Positions 55,666 to 63,964 of a stretch of DNA of 64,000 nucleotides are shown here, in pieces. A program made the translations under genes and the position numbers. The DNA comes from Ectothiorhodospiraceae bacterium (GTDB taxonomy: Bacteria; Pseudomonadota; Gammaproteobacteria; HK1). The notes beneath the pieces were generated by a model that did not search any database, was not told the DNA's origin, and saw only the letters and a list, made by a program, of their open reading frames with translations. Within the stretch, counting starts at the first letter, position 1; every line of letters begins with the position of its first letter. The stretch spans positions 248,001-312,000 of the forward strand of contig JACKNM010000005.1 in NCBI GenBank assembly GCA_024234875.1. The letters are read 5' to 3'.

Positions 55666-57113
55666 GCGCGCTCGCGCCCGATCCGCTCGGCGCCGTGCTG
55701 CTGGTGCCCCTGGTCTCGGCGGTGTTGCTCGCGGTGCTTCCCGGCTACCGGATGACGGCGCGGCTGAACGTCGTCGCCTCCGGTCTGACCCTGCTTGCGG
55801 CGCTGGCGCTGTTCGTCACCGAGCGTCCGGCGCCGGGACCCTATCTCATCGTCGACGACCTCAACATCGTCTTCGTCGCGCTCAACTGCTTCGTCGGCTT
55901 CACCACCAGTGTGTTCAGCGCGAGCTACATCGCCCACGAGCTCGACTCCGGCCGACTCACCCCGGTCTACGTCCGCTTCTACCACGCGATGTACCAGACG
56001 ATGATGCTGGGGATGAACCTCGCGCTGGTCGCGCACAGCATCGGGCTGATGTGGGTGGCGATCGAGCTGGCGACGCTCACCACGGTGCTGATGGTGGGGA
56101 TCTACCGCACCCACGAGGCGCTGGAGGCGGCGTGGAAGTACTTCATCCTCGGCAGCGTCGGCATCGCGCTGGCGCTGTTCGGCACCATCCTCGTCTACAT
56201 GGCGGCGCGCCCGGTGGTGGGCGAGGGGCCGGACGCGATGCTGTGGACGGTGCTGATGGCGAACGCCGGCGGGCTGGAGCCGGCGCTGGTCAACGTCGCC
56301 TTCGTGTTCCTGCTGCTCGGCTACGGCACCAAGGTCGGCCTCGCGCCGCTGCATGCCTGGCTGCCGGATGCTCACGCGGAGGGGCCGACCCCGATCTCGG
56401 CGGTGCTCTCCGGGCTGTTGCTCAACGTGGCGCTGCACGCGGTGCTGCGGTTCAAGGTCCTCCTCGCCGCGAATCCGCAAGCGATCGCGCCGGGGCCGCT
56501 GATGGTCACGATGGGGCTGTCGTCGTTGCTGTTCGCGGGGCTGATGCTGTACCGGCGTCGCGACATCAAGCGCCTGTTCGCCTACTCGTCGATCGAGCAC
56601 ATGGGGATCATCGCCTTCGCCTTCGGGATGGGTGGCCCGCTCGCCAACTTCGCGGGCCTGCTGCACATGGTCATGCACAGCCTGACCAAGTCGGCGATCT
56701 TCTTCGCCGTCGGCCACGTGGCGCAGATCAAGGGCACCCAGCGCATCGCCGACATCGGTGGGCTCACGGTCACCCACCCCTGGCTCGGCTGGGGGCTGGT
56801 GGCCGGGGTGGTCGCGATCGCGGGGCTGCCGCCGTTGGGAGTGTTCACCAGTGAGTTCCTGCTGGTGAGCTCGACATTCGCGCGCGAGCCGTTGCTCGCG
56901 GTCGCGCTGGTGCTCGGTCTGCTGCTCGCGCTCGGCGCATTGCTGAGGGCGCTCGGCGGGCTCGCGTTCGGCGAGCCGCGAGGCCGGGTGGTGCCGGCGG
57001 AGGCGTCGTACGTGCCGCTGTACGCGCACCTCGCCCTCGTGCTCGTGGCCGGCGTCTACCTGCCGGCACCGCTCGTCGGCTGGTTCCAGGCAGTCGCGGC
57101 GCAACTCGGGTAG
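55662..57113 (+). CDS. hyfF: HyfF-like antiporter subunit
   Basis: A second NuoL/M/N-type subunit, 483 residues and about 14 helices. Key residues are the Glu in LMWVAIELATLTTVLMVG, the Lys in GYGTKVGLAPLHAWLPDAHA, and the His/Lys of MVMHSLTKSAIFFAVGHV. With the hyfB-like protein it gives the complex two antiporter-type units; a hyfD-like third is absent. The gene is followed by a 49-base gap, the only gap in the operon before the peripheral subunits. Confidence 0.92.
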   Translation: MSALAPDPLGAVLLVPLVSAVLLAVLPGYRMTARLNVVASGLTLLAALALFVTERPAPGPYLIVDDLNIVFVALNCFVGFTTSVFSASYIAHELDSGRLTPVYVRFYHAMYQTMMLGMNLALVAHSIGLMWVAIELATLTTVLMVGIYRTHEALEAAWKYFILGSVGIALALFGTILVYMAARPVVGEGPDAMLWTVLMANAGGLEPALVNVAFVFLLLGYGTKVGLAPLHAWLPDAHAEGPTPISAVLSGLLLNVALHAVLRFKVLLAANPQAIAPGPLMVTMGLSSLLFAGLMLYRRRDIKRLFAYSSIEHMGIIAFAFGMGGPLANFAGLLHMVMHSLTKSAIFFAVGHVAQIKGTQRIADIGGLTVTHPWLGWGLVAGVVAIAGLPPLGVFTSEFLLVSSTFAREPLLAVALVLGLLLALGALLRALGGLAFGEPRGRVVPAEASYVPLYAHLALVLVAGVYLPAPLVGWFQAVAAQLG

Positions 57114-57162
57114 GCGTGGTGATGGACGGTCGCAGGGGGACTCGACGATCGGGGCGAAGACG

Positions 57163-58668
57163 ATGAGTCGGTTGCTCGCGCTCGCCGCCGAGACGCCGGC
57201 GCGCGGTCACCGGCCCTGGCCGCGGGGTGAGGTCGACGCTGCAGGGTGGACGGCGGCGGGCGAGGCGCTGGCGGCGGGCAGCTTCGAGCTGCTGGGACTG
57301 TGGGGCGAGCGCGATGCGGTGCACATGGCGCTTCGCGAGCCGCAGGCGGACGTGATCGCGGTGCTGACCCTGGCCTGCCCGCACGGCGAGCACCCTTCGA
57401 TCGGCCGCATGCACCCGCCGGCGATCCGTCTCGAGCGCGCGGCTCAGGACCTCCACGGCCTGCGGGCCGTCGGGCTCCCCGACCGACGGCCCTGGCTCGA
57501 CCATGGTCGCTGGCGACGCGACTCGGTGGGGGAGGCCGAAGAGGCGAGCTCGGAGGCGGCGGCCGGCTATCCCTTCTTGCCGGTCGAGGGCGAGAGCCTG
57601 CACCAGATCCCGGTCGGGCCGGTGCACGCCGGGATCATCGAGCCCGGGCACTTCCGATTCACCGCCCAGGGCGAGACGGTGGTGCGTCTGGAGCAACGGC
57701 TCGGCTACGTCCACAAGGGGGTCGAGGCGCTGATGGTCGGCGCGGACGCCGCGCGCATGGTCGCGCTCGCGGGCCGGATCTCGGGCGACGCGACCGTCGC
57801 CCATGCGCTCGCCGCGGCGCGGGCGGTGGAGGCGGCATCGGCGGCCGAGGTCCCGGCGCGGGGGCACTGGTTGCGCGCGTTGATGGCGGAGATCGAGCGA
57901 GTCGCGAATCACCTCGGTGACATCGGCGCGATCTGCAACGACGCCGCGTTCGCGCTGATGCAGGCGCACTGCAGTGCGCTGCGTGAGCAGGCGCTGCGCG
58001 CGGCGCACAGCGCGTTCGGTCATCGCATGATGCGCGACTGCGTGGTGGTGGGCGGCGTGGCGGCGGAGCCGGCGAGCGGGGGGCTCGACGCGGTGCGCGC
58101 GCTGGTGGCGCTCGTGCGCGCGCGCTTCCCGGCCCTGGTCGAGCTCTACGACGAGACCGCGTCGTTGCAGGATCGGACCGTCGGCACCGGCGTGGTGGGC
58201 GAGGCGTTGGTGCGGCAGTTCGCGGCTGGCGGGTTCGTCGGCCGCGCCTCCGGGCGCGGGTTCGACGCGCGTCGCGACAGCCCCTATCCGCCCTACGACG
58301 CGCTCGGTGTCGAGGTTCCGATCCGAGCCGAGGGCGACGTCGACGCGCGGGTGTGGATTCGAATCCGCGAGGTGGAGGCGAGCCTCGCCCTGCTCGATCG
58401 GCTGATCGACGAGCTACCCGGTGGGCCGTCGCGAGTGGCCGTACCGGCCCGTGGCGGCGAGGGGATGGCGCTGGTCGAGAGCTTCCGCGGCGACGTGCTG
58501 GCCTGGGTGCGGCTCGGTGCCGGGGGGCGGGTCGAGCGCTGCCATCTGCGCGACCCCTCGTGGTTCCAGTGGCCGCTACTGGAGGCGGCGATCGAGGGCA
58601 ACATCGTGGCCGACTTCCCGCTCTGCAACAAGTCGTTCAACTGCTCGTATTCCGGGCACGACCTGTGA
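57163..58668 (+). CDS. hyfG: HyfG/HycE-like large subunit (NuoCD fusion) lacking Ni-Fe ligands
   Basis: A 501-residue fusion of a NuoC-type domain (about 1-125, with HPPAIRLERAAQDLHGL and PDRRPWLDHG) and a NuoD/hydrogenase large-subunit domain (140-501, with EPGHFRFTAQGETVV, RLGYVHKGVEALM and AEIERVANHLGDIGAICND). True hydrogenases have an Arg-x-Cys-Gly-x-Cys motif and an Asp-Pro-Cys-x2-Cys motif. Here the first reads RISGDA (205-210) with both Cys lost. The second reads FNCSYS (492-497), keeping one Cys494, and another Cys lies at 488. A Ni-Fe centre is therefore very unlikely. The C-terminus ends soon after the motif, with no peptide for a maturation protease. This fits the hydrogenase-related (Ehr-type) complexes of unknown redox partner. 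Confidence 0.9.
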   Translation: MSRLLALAAETPARGHRPWPRGEVDAAGWTAAGEALAAGSFELLGLWGERDAVHMALREPQADVIAVLTLACPHGEHPSIGRMHPPAIRLERAAQDLHGLRAVGLPDRRPWLDHGRWRRDSVGEAEEASSEAAAGYPFLPVEGESLHQIPVGPVHAGIIEPGHFRFTAQGETVVRLEQRLGYVHKGVEALMVGADAARMVALAGRISGDATVAHALAAARAVEAASAAEVPARGHWLRALMAEIERVANHLGDIGAICNDAAFALMQAHCSALREQALRAAHSAFGHRMMRDCVVVGGVAAEPASGGLDAVRALVALVRARFPALVELYDETASLQDRTVGTGVVGEALVRQFAAGGFVGRASGRGFDARRDSPYPPYDALGVEVPIRAEGDVDARVWIRIREVEASLALLDRLIDELPGGPSRVAVPARGGEGMALVESFRGDVLAWVRLGAGGRVERCHLRDPSWFQWPLLEAAIEGNIVADFPLCNKSFNCSYSGHDL

Positions 58669-58675
58669 GCCGACG

Positions 58676-59200
58676 ATGCGCAAGATCCTGCTCGAGAGTC
58701 TCCTCCGACGCCCGCTGACCGAGCCGCCACCGGCGCTCGACGACGCCGAGCTGGCGCAGCTCGGCTCGGCGCTCGAGCGTGCGACGCGACGCGGCCTCGG
58801 TCGTAGCCTCGCCATTCGCGAGGTCGACGCCGGCTCGTGCAACGGTTGCGAGCTGGAGATCCACGCGCTCGGCAATCCCTACTACGATCTCGAGCGCTAC
58901 GGCATTCGTTTCGTCGCCTCTCCGCGCCATGCCGACGTGCTGCTGGTGACCGGTCCCGTGACCTGCAACATGCGCGAGGCCCTGCTTCGGACCTACCATG
59001 CCACCCCCGACCCCAAGTGGGTGGTGGCGGTCGGCGACTGCGGCGTCGATGCGGGCGTCTTCGCCGGTAGCCGCGCGGTGGTGGGCGGCGTCGGCGACGT
59101 GATCCCGGTCGACCTCCGCATCCCCGGCTGCCCGCCGACCCCGCTGGCCCTGTTGCGCGGTCTGTTGGCGCTGCTCGCGCGCACCGCCGAGGGGGGATAG
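58676..59200 (+). CDS. hyfI: HyfI-like (NuoB-type) Fe-S small subunit
   Basis: A 174-residue subunit holding the [4Fe-4S] cluster next to the large subunit. Ligands are Cys55 and Cys58 (GSCNGCELEI), Cys122 (VGDCGVD) and Cys152 (IPGCPPTP), so the cluster site is complete. Cys97 in GPVTCNM is an extra Cys, where relatives usually have Arg. The ATG at 58676 is used; the frame extends upstream over the large subunit gene. The start lies seven bases after that gene's stop. It is the last subunit gene recognised; no HyfA- or HyfH-like ferredoxin subunit is present. Confidence 0.91.
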   Translation: MRKILLESLLRRPLTEPPPALDDAELAQLGSALERATRRGLGRSLAIREVDAGSCNGCELEIHALGNPYYDLERYGIRFVASPRHADVLLVTGPVTCNMREALLRTYHATPDPKWVVAVGDCGVDAGVFAGSRAVVGGVGDVIPVDLRIPGCPPTPLALLRGLLALLARTAEGG

Positions 59201-59209
59201 GCGACGACC

Positions 59210-59228
59210 CGGCTCCGCTGCGGAGCCG
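59210..59228 (+). promoter_or_regulatory. Short hairpin between hyfI-like and YihY-like genes
   Basis: CGGCTCCG pairs with CGGAGCCG around CTG, nine bases before the YihY-like gene and ten after the hyfI-like stop. It may reduce read-through or affect translation of the membrane protein. No T-run. Confidence 0.35.
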
Positions 59229-59236
59229 CCACGGAG

Positions 59237-60646
59237 ATGCGCATGCGCCGACTGGCCGAGCGACTCGAAGCCGCGCGCGACATGGCGTGGGACGTCGTCT
59301 GGGGACAGGACGTCGAGGCGATGCCGGCGTGGCGTCGGCACCTGGTGGGTGCGGCCCGCGTCGTGCACATGCTCGCGCGCGAGCTGGTCGGCGAGCAGCT
59401 CGCGATCCGTGCCGCGAGCCTCGTCTACACCACGCTCCTCGCCCTGGTGCCCGCGCTCGCGGTGACCTTCGCGGTGCTGGAGGCGTTCAACGTCCACCAG
59501 CAGTTCGAGCCGGTGCTGCGGCGATCATTGGAGCCGCTCGGCACCAGGGGACCCGAGGTCGCGAGCCGGATCATCGCCTTCGTCGAGGGGCTCGACCTCG
59601 CGGCGCTCGGCTCCGCCGGGGTCGCCTTCTTGCTGCTCACCGTCATCTCGCTGGTCTACAAGGTCGAGCGCAGCTTCAACTTCACCTGGCGGGTCGAGCG
59701 TCCGCGGCGGCTGATCGAGCGCCTGTCGAGCTACCTCACGGTGGTGGTCCTCGGGCCGATGCTGGTGTTCACCGCGCTCGGTATCAGCGCCTCGTTCCTC
59801 GCCGCGCCGTGGGTCCAGGACGCGGTCCGCCTGCCGGGGGTCGGGCCGGTAGTGGCGCTCGGCGGCAAGCTGGTGCCCTACTTGCTGGTGGTCGCCGCAT
59901 TCACGTTCTCCTACTACTACATCCCCAACACCCGCGTGCGCCCGCGCTCGGCGCTGTTCGGTGGCTGCGTCGCGGGGGCGCTGTGGGTGGTCGCCGGGTG
60001 GCTGTTCGCGTCGATGGTGGTGGGCGCCTCGAAGTACGCGCTCGTGTACTCGAGCTTCGCCATCCTGGTGCTGTTCATGATGTGGTTGCACATCGGCTGG
60101 TTGATCCTGCTGGTCGGCGCGAGCGTGAGCTTCTATCACCAGCATCCCGAGCATCTGGGGCTGCTCGTGGGCGACGTGCGCACCAGCAACCGATCGCGCG
60201 AGCGCATCGGGCTCGGCGCCTGCTGCCTGGTGGCCGATCGCTATCGGCGCGGCGAGCCCGCCCCCGGCGCGGCCGAGATCGCGCGACGGATGCGGGTGCC
60301 GTTGCCTCCGGTCGAGGGGCTGCTGCGTGAGCTCGCACGTGGCGGCATCCTCGTCGCCACCCGCGCCGAGCCGCCAGGGTGGGTGCCGGCGCGGGATCTG
60401 CACGCGCTCGGGCTGCGCGAGGTGCTGGCGGCGCTGCGGGCCGCGCACGAGAGCCGGCACCTCGCGCGGGATCGCATCGAGGGGCACCCGGCGGCCGACG
60501 CCCTGCTCGATGCCATCGGCGGCCGGGTCGGGGCGCTCCTCGGCCAGCACTCGCTCGCCGACCTGCTCGACGGCAACCTGCCGCTGGGGTCTGCCGTCAG
60601 TCGCCCGACCGCGGTCGACACGCGCCGTCGCGACGCCGCGCCGTAG
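59237..60646 (+). CDS. YihY/UPF0761-family inner-membrane protein with C-terminal winged-helix-like domain
   Basis: A 469-residue protein formerly named ribonuclease BN, a name not supported for this family. Six membrane helices lie in about 55-300, with QLAIRAASLVYTTLLALVPALAV and SYYYIPNTRVRPRSALFGGCVAGALW as family landmarks. The last 165 residues form a soluble part with GAAEIARRMRVPLPPVEGLLRELARGG, which resembles a winged helix. The gene follows the hyf-like operon after 36 bases and may be co-transcribed. An alternative start is two codons inside. No biochemical role is established. It converges on the next gene with 26 bases between. Confidence 0.88.
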   Translation: MRMRRLAERLEAARDMAWDVVWGQDVEAMPAWRRHLVGAARVVHMLARELVGEQLAIRAASLVYTTLLALVPALAVTFAVLEAFNVHQQFEPVLRRSLEPLGTRGPEVASRIIAFVEGLDLAALGSAGVAFLLLTVISLVYKVERSFNFTWRVERPRRLIERLSSYLTVVVLGPMLVFTALGISASFLAAPWVQDAVRLPGVGPVVALGGKLVPYLLVVAAFTFSYYYIPNTRVRPRSALFGGCVAGALWVVAGWLFASMVVGASKYALVYSSFAILVLFMMWLHIGWLILLVGASVSFYHQHPEHLGLLVGDVRTSNRSRERIGLGACCLVADRYRRGEPAPGAAEIARRMRVPLPPVEGLLRELARGGILVATRAEPPGWVPARDLHALGLREVLAALRAAHESRHLARDRIEGHPAADALLDAIGGRVGALLGQHSLADLLDGNLPLGSAVSRPTAVDTRRRDAAP

Positions 60647-60672
60647 ACGCCGGGCGCGGCCCGGATGCCGGC

Positions 60673-62436
60673 CTATCCGAGCCCCTGCGTGCGGTCGTAT
60701 GCGGCCCGAAATGCCGATTCGATGGCCGCCTGGCTGCGCCCGGGGGCGGCGGCGTCGCCGATGATCTGCAGCTTCACCTTGCCCGCCAGCTGGCGCACCG
60801 ACTCGGCTTCGACGCCACGCCGGGCGCGGTGGTAGAGCCAGTCGCGTACCGCGGCGCGGCTGGCCAGGCTCCGCAACGGCCACCGGGTCAGGAGACCGCC
60901 GCGCAGCAGCGCGCGAATCAGGGGCCCGAGGCCCACCCGGTAGGTGGCACCGGTCGCGATGACCACGCGGTCGAAGCCGGCGAGGAGGCGCGGGTCGCGC
61001 AGCGCGTCGGTGCGGTAGCGGAGCTCGGCGCCGTGCTCACGGCAGCGGCGCTCGAGCGAGTCGACGAGCGCCTCGAAGGCGTAGGCGCGTGGCTCGACGT
61101 TCTGGAACAGCGGGGTGCGCGGGACGTCGTGGAACGCGCCGCCGGCGCGCGCGCGTCGCTCGAACACCGTCACCGCGTTGTCGGCGGCGGCGAGCGCGGC
61201 ATAGCTGAGCCCCGCCGGTCCTGCGCCGACCACCGCGATGCGCTCACCGCGTGGCCGCCGGTCGTCGCGCGCGGCGTACTCGGCCTCGCGCCCGGTGGTC
61301 GGGTTGACGAGGCAGCCGAGGGGGCTGCCGCCGCGCATCTGGTCGACGCAGGTGTTGCAACCGAGACAGGCGCGCGGTGCGCGGCCGGCGTGGACCCGGC
61401 GCGGCCATTCCGGGTCGGCGAGCAGGGGGCGGCCGAGGGCGACGAAGTCCGCCGCGCCGCTCGCCAGCACCTCGGCCGCGACGCCCGGCTCGCCGAGTCG
61501 TCCCACCGCGATCACCGGGACGCCGACGTCGGCGCGGATCGCGCGCGCGAGCTCCACGAAAGGGCCGTGGCCCATCGCCATCGGCGGAATCATCACCGCC
61601 GCAGAGGGCACCGAGCGGTAGTGCCCGCCGGTGACGTGGATGGCGTCGGCGCCGGCGTCGGCGACCCACCGTGCCACCTGCCGCGCCTCGTCGCGGGTGA
61701 TGCCGCCGGGGAAGTAGTCGTCCCCGTTCATGCGCACGATCAGGGGGAAGCCCGGGGCGGCGGCCTTGATCGCGCGCACCATGTCGAGGGTGATGCGCGC
61801 GCGGTTCGCGAGCGGCCCGCCGTAGGCGTCCTCGCGCCGGTTCTCCGCCGGACAGAGGAACTGTGACAGCAGGTAGCCGTGGGCGACGTGCAGCTCGACG
61901 GCGTCGAATCCCGCCGCGCGCACCCGCAGGGCGGCGGCGACGAAGGCGGCGACGCATTCGGCGATCCGCTGCTCGGTCATCGCTTCCGGGACGATGGTCT
62001 CCATGGTCCGCTCGAAGACCGGATGCGGAACTGCCGACGGTGCGACCGGGGTCTCGCCACAGACGTCCACCCGGGTGTGTCCACCGCCGTGGCCGAGCTG
62101 GATCGAGGCTCGCGCGCCAGCGCCGTGGATCGCCTCGACGAGGCGGGCGAGCCCGGGCACGAAGCGGTCGTCGTGGACCCCGAGCTCGTTGAATCGGTGG
62201 CGCCCGGCGCGCTCGGGCGATGCCATCTCGACGGTGACCAGGCCGACGCCGCCGAGCGCGCGGGCGCGGTAGTAGGCGATCGACCGCTCGGTGACGAAGC
62301 CCTCGTCGTCGGCGCCGCGGGTGGTCATCGGCGGCATGACGATGCGGTTGGCGAGCTCGAGCCCGCCGATCCGCCCGGGTCGGAACAGGATCCCGTACGC
62401 GCCGTCGTGCGCTTCGGCCGAGTCCGCTGCCGTCAT
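60673..62436 (-). CDS. FadH/OYE-family Fe-S flavoenzyme (NADH:flavin oxidoreductase)
   Basis: A 587-residue enzyme like 2,4-dienoyl-CoA reductase. The N-terminal TIM barrel (about 10-345) binds FMN and has LANRIVMPPMTTR, HVAHGYLLSQFLCP and DFVALGRPLLADP. The [4Fe-4S] motif is CLGCNTC followed after 11 residues by a fourth Cys (GCLVNP). A C-terminal FAD/NAD part begins IAVVGAGPAGLSYA and includes VVIATGATYR. The active-site His and Tyr lie in the HVAHGY segment. The family reduces enoyl-CoAs, ketosteroids, amines or terpenoids; the neighbours (FAD dehydrogenase, SDR) suggest degradation of a cyclic or unsaturated compound. The ATG at 62436 follows GGCGAG closely. It is 28 bases after the FAD dehydrogenase gene. 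Confidence 0.88.
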   Translation of the reverse strand: MTAADSAEAHDGAYGILFRPGRIGGLELANRIVMPPMTTRGADDEGFVTERSIAYYRARALGGVGLVTVEMASPERAGRHRFNELGVHDDRFVPGLARLVEAIHGAGARASIQLGHGGGHTRVDVCGETPVAPSAVPHPVFERTMETIVPEAMTEQRIAECVAAFVAAALRVRAAGFDAVELHVAHGYLLSQFLCPAENRREDAYGGPLANRARITLDMVRAIKAAAPGFPLIVRMNGDDYFPGGITRDEARQVARWVADAGADAIHVTGGHYRSVPSAAVMIPPMAMGHGPFVELARAIRADVGVPVIAVGRLGEPGVAAEVLASGAADFVALGRPLLADPEWPRRVHAGRAPRACLGCNTCVDQMRGGSPLGCLVNPTTGREAEYAARDDRRPRGERIAVVGAGPAGLSYAALAAADNAVTVFERRARAGGAFHDVPRTPLFQNVEPRAYAFEALVDSLERRCREHGAELRYRTDALRDPRLLAGFDRVVIATGATYRVGLGPLIRALLRGGLLTRWPLRSLASRAAVRDWLYHRARRGVEAESVRQLAGKVKLQIIGDAAAPGRSQAAIESAFRAAYDRTQGLG

Positions 62437-62464
62437 CTCGCCGACCCCACGACGTGCAGCGTCC

Positions 62465-63958
62465 TCACGCCGCGTCCACCCGCGGGTGGAACGCCGCGTT
62501 CCTGCCGGCCAGCCGGCCGGAGGTCACGCCCCATCCGATGTGGTGACCGTGACCCTCCAGCAACAGCCCGCCCTGACCGGCCGAGCCGGCGGCGAACAGC
62601 CCCGCGATCGGGGACCCGTCCTCGCGCAAGACCTCGAGCCGCTCGCTGACCTTCAGCCCGCCCTCGGTGAAGCAGATCCATGCCTTCAGTGGACCGAGCG
62701 CGTAGAACGGCGGCGACGTGAGCGGCGGTGGCGTGTCGTCACCGGAGCGTTGGGTATTGCAGTCGGCGACGGTGGCGGTCAGCGCGTCGGCGGGGACGCC
62801 GATGCGAGCCGCGAGCGCGCGCAGATCGTCGGCCCGCCGACACACGTCGCGGCGGTTTCGCGCGTAGTCGGGCAGATAGGCGTAGCCGACTCCGGGCGCG
62901 GTGGACACGTAGTTCGGCCACGCGTCGAAGCGACGCGCGAGGTTGCCGTCGAGGACGACATAGGCGACGCGGTCGGGCTGGCGCGACACCGGCACCTCGG
63001 GATGATCGCGCTCGTCACAGAAGCGCCGGCCTTGCGCGTTGACGAGAATGGCGCCGGCCGCGAAGAGCCCGTGCGACGGCGCGAGGAAGGTGGTCACGAA
63101 CGACATCAGGAACGGGCGCAGGACCGCTCGTGGCAGATGGTCGACCGCCCACGCCACACCCCGCGCGAACGGCCGCCACGGCGGTATGCGGGTGACCGCG
63201 CTCGGCCGTGGTGGCGCGACGAATCGCAGCTCCGGGCCCCAGGCGAGATCACCGTTCAGGACCACGCCGCCGGCCTCGACCCCCATGCGCTGCCCGTCGC
63301 CGGTGCTGGCCGGGTTGATGCCCTCGATGTCCGCGACCGTGGCGCCGAGGTACTGGCGCTTGAACTCGGTCGGGGCGGCGCTGAAGTCGCCGCTGGCGAG
63401 CACCACCGCGCGCCGGGCTGCGATGGTCTCACCGCTCGCGAGGCGTACACCGGTCACGCGCGCGCCGTCACCGGTGAGCGCGCTCACCGGACTCCCGGTG
63501 CGCAGCCGCACGCCCTCGCGTCGGCAGTGACGGGCGAGGTGGTAGATGTAGCCGCGCGAGTGCGGCACCACCGCGTGCAGGCGCGGGACGCGGTGGGGCG
63601 GCTCGGGGATCGGGCGCATGAACTCGATGCCCAGATCCATCAGGAACCGGAACGCCTCGGGGACGTTGTCGACGTACAGGCGGCGCAGTGCGACGTTGTC
63701 GCGGCCGGCGCGCGGTCCGGCGAATTTCGGCATGTCCTCGAAATGCGCGTCCGGCGAGTCGTCGATGCCGGCGGCGCGTTGCTGCGGGGTCGAGCTCACG
63801 CAGATCGTCCCCACCGAGAGGCCCGTCGTCCCGCCGAGCGTCGACGCCTTCTCCAGCAGCACCACGTCGCGTCCGAGTCGCGCGGCCGAGAGCGCGGCGG
63901 TGAGCCCCGCGCCACCCCCGCCGACCACCACCACGTCGTGGGACTCGGTGGCCGCCAT
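62465..63958 (-). CDS. FAD-dependent oxidoreductase (fumarate reductase/ketosteroid dehydrogenase-like)
   Basis: A 497-residue flavoprotein. It starts with an FAD-binding fold, HDVVVVGGGGAGLTAALSAA, then LLEKASTLGGTTGLSVG, typical of the fumarate reductase/3-ketosteroid dehydrogenase group. The C-terminal FAD contact is GLFAAGSAGQGGLLLEGHGHHIGW. A GTICVSS segment follows the first fold. No signal peptide or covalent-flavin His motif is evident. Exact substrate unknown. It is preceded by the end of an SDR gene and followed by the FadH-like gene, so the three are likely one operon. Confidence 0.87.
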   Translation of the reverse strand: MAATESHDVVVVGGGGAGLTAALSAARLGRDVVLLEKASTLGGTTGLSVGTICVSSTPQQRAAGIDDSPDAHFEDMPKFAGPRAGRDNVALRRLYVDNVPEAFRFLMDLGIEFMRPIPEPPHRVPRLHAVVPHSRGYIYHLARHCRREGVRLRTGSPVSALTGDGARVTGVRLASGETIAARRAVVLASGDFSAAPTEFKRQYLGATVADIEGINPASTGDGQRMGVEAGGVVLNGDLAWGPELRFVAPPRPSAVTRIPPWRPFARGVAWAVDHLPRAVLRPFLMSFVTTFLAPSHGLFAAGAILVNAQGRRFCDERDHPEVPVSRQPDRVAYVVLDGNLARRFDAWPNYVSTAPGVGYAYLPDYARNRRDVCRRADDLRALAARIGVPADALTATVADCNTQRSGDDTPPPLTSPPFYALGPLKAWICFTEGGLKVSERLEVLREDGSPIAGLFAAGSAGQGGLLLEGHGHHIGWGVTSGRLAGRNAAFHPRVDAA

Positions 63959-63964
63959 CCCCCG

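Noticed and set aside
55179..57104. 641-codon minus-strand frame over the hyfE- and hyfF-like genes
   Set aside because: Shadow of two membrane protein genes; no recognised domain.
52031..59200. Functional group-4 Ni-Fe hydrogenase or formate hydrogenlyase
   Set aside because: Both cysteines of the first Ni-Fe motif and one of the second are missing, and no formate dehydrogenase, ferredoxin subunit or maturation gene is near.
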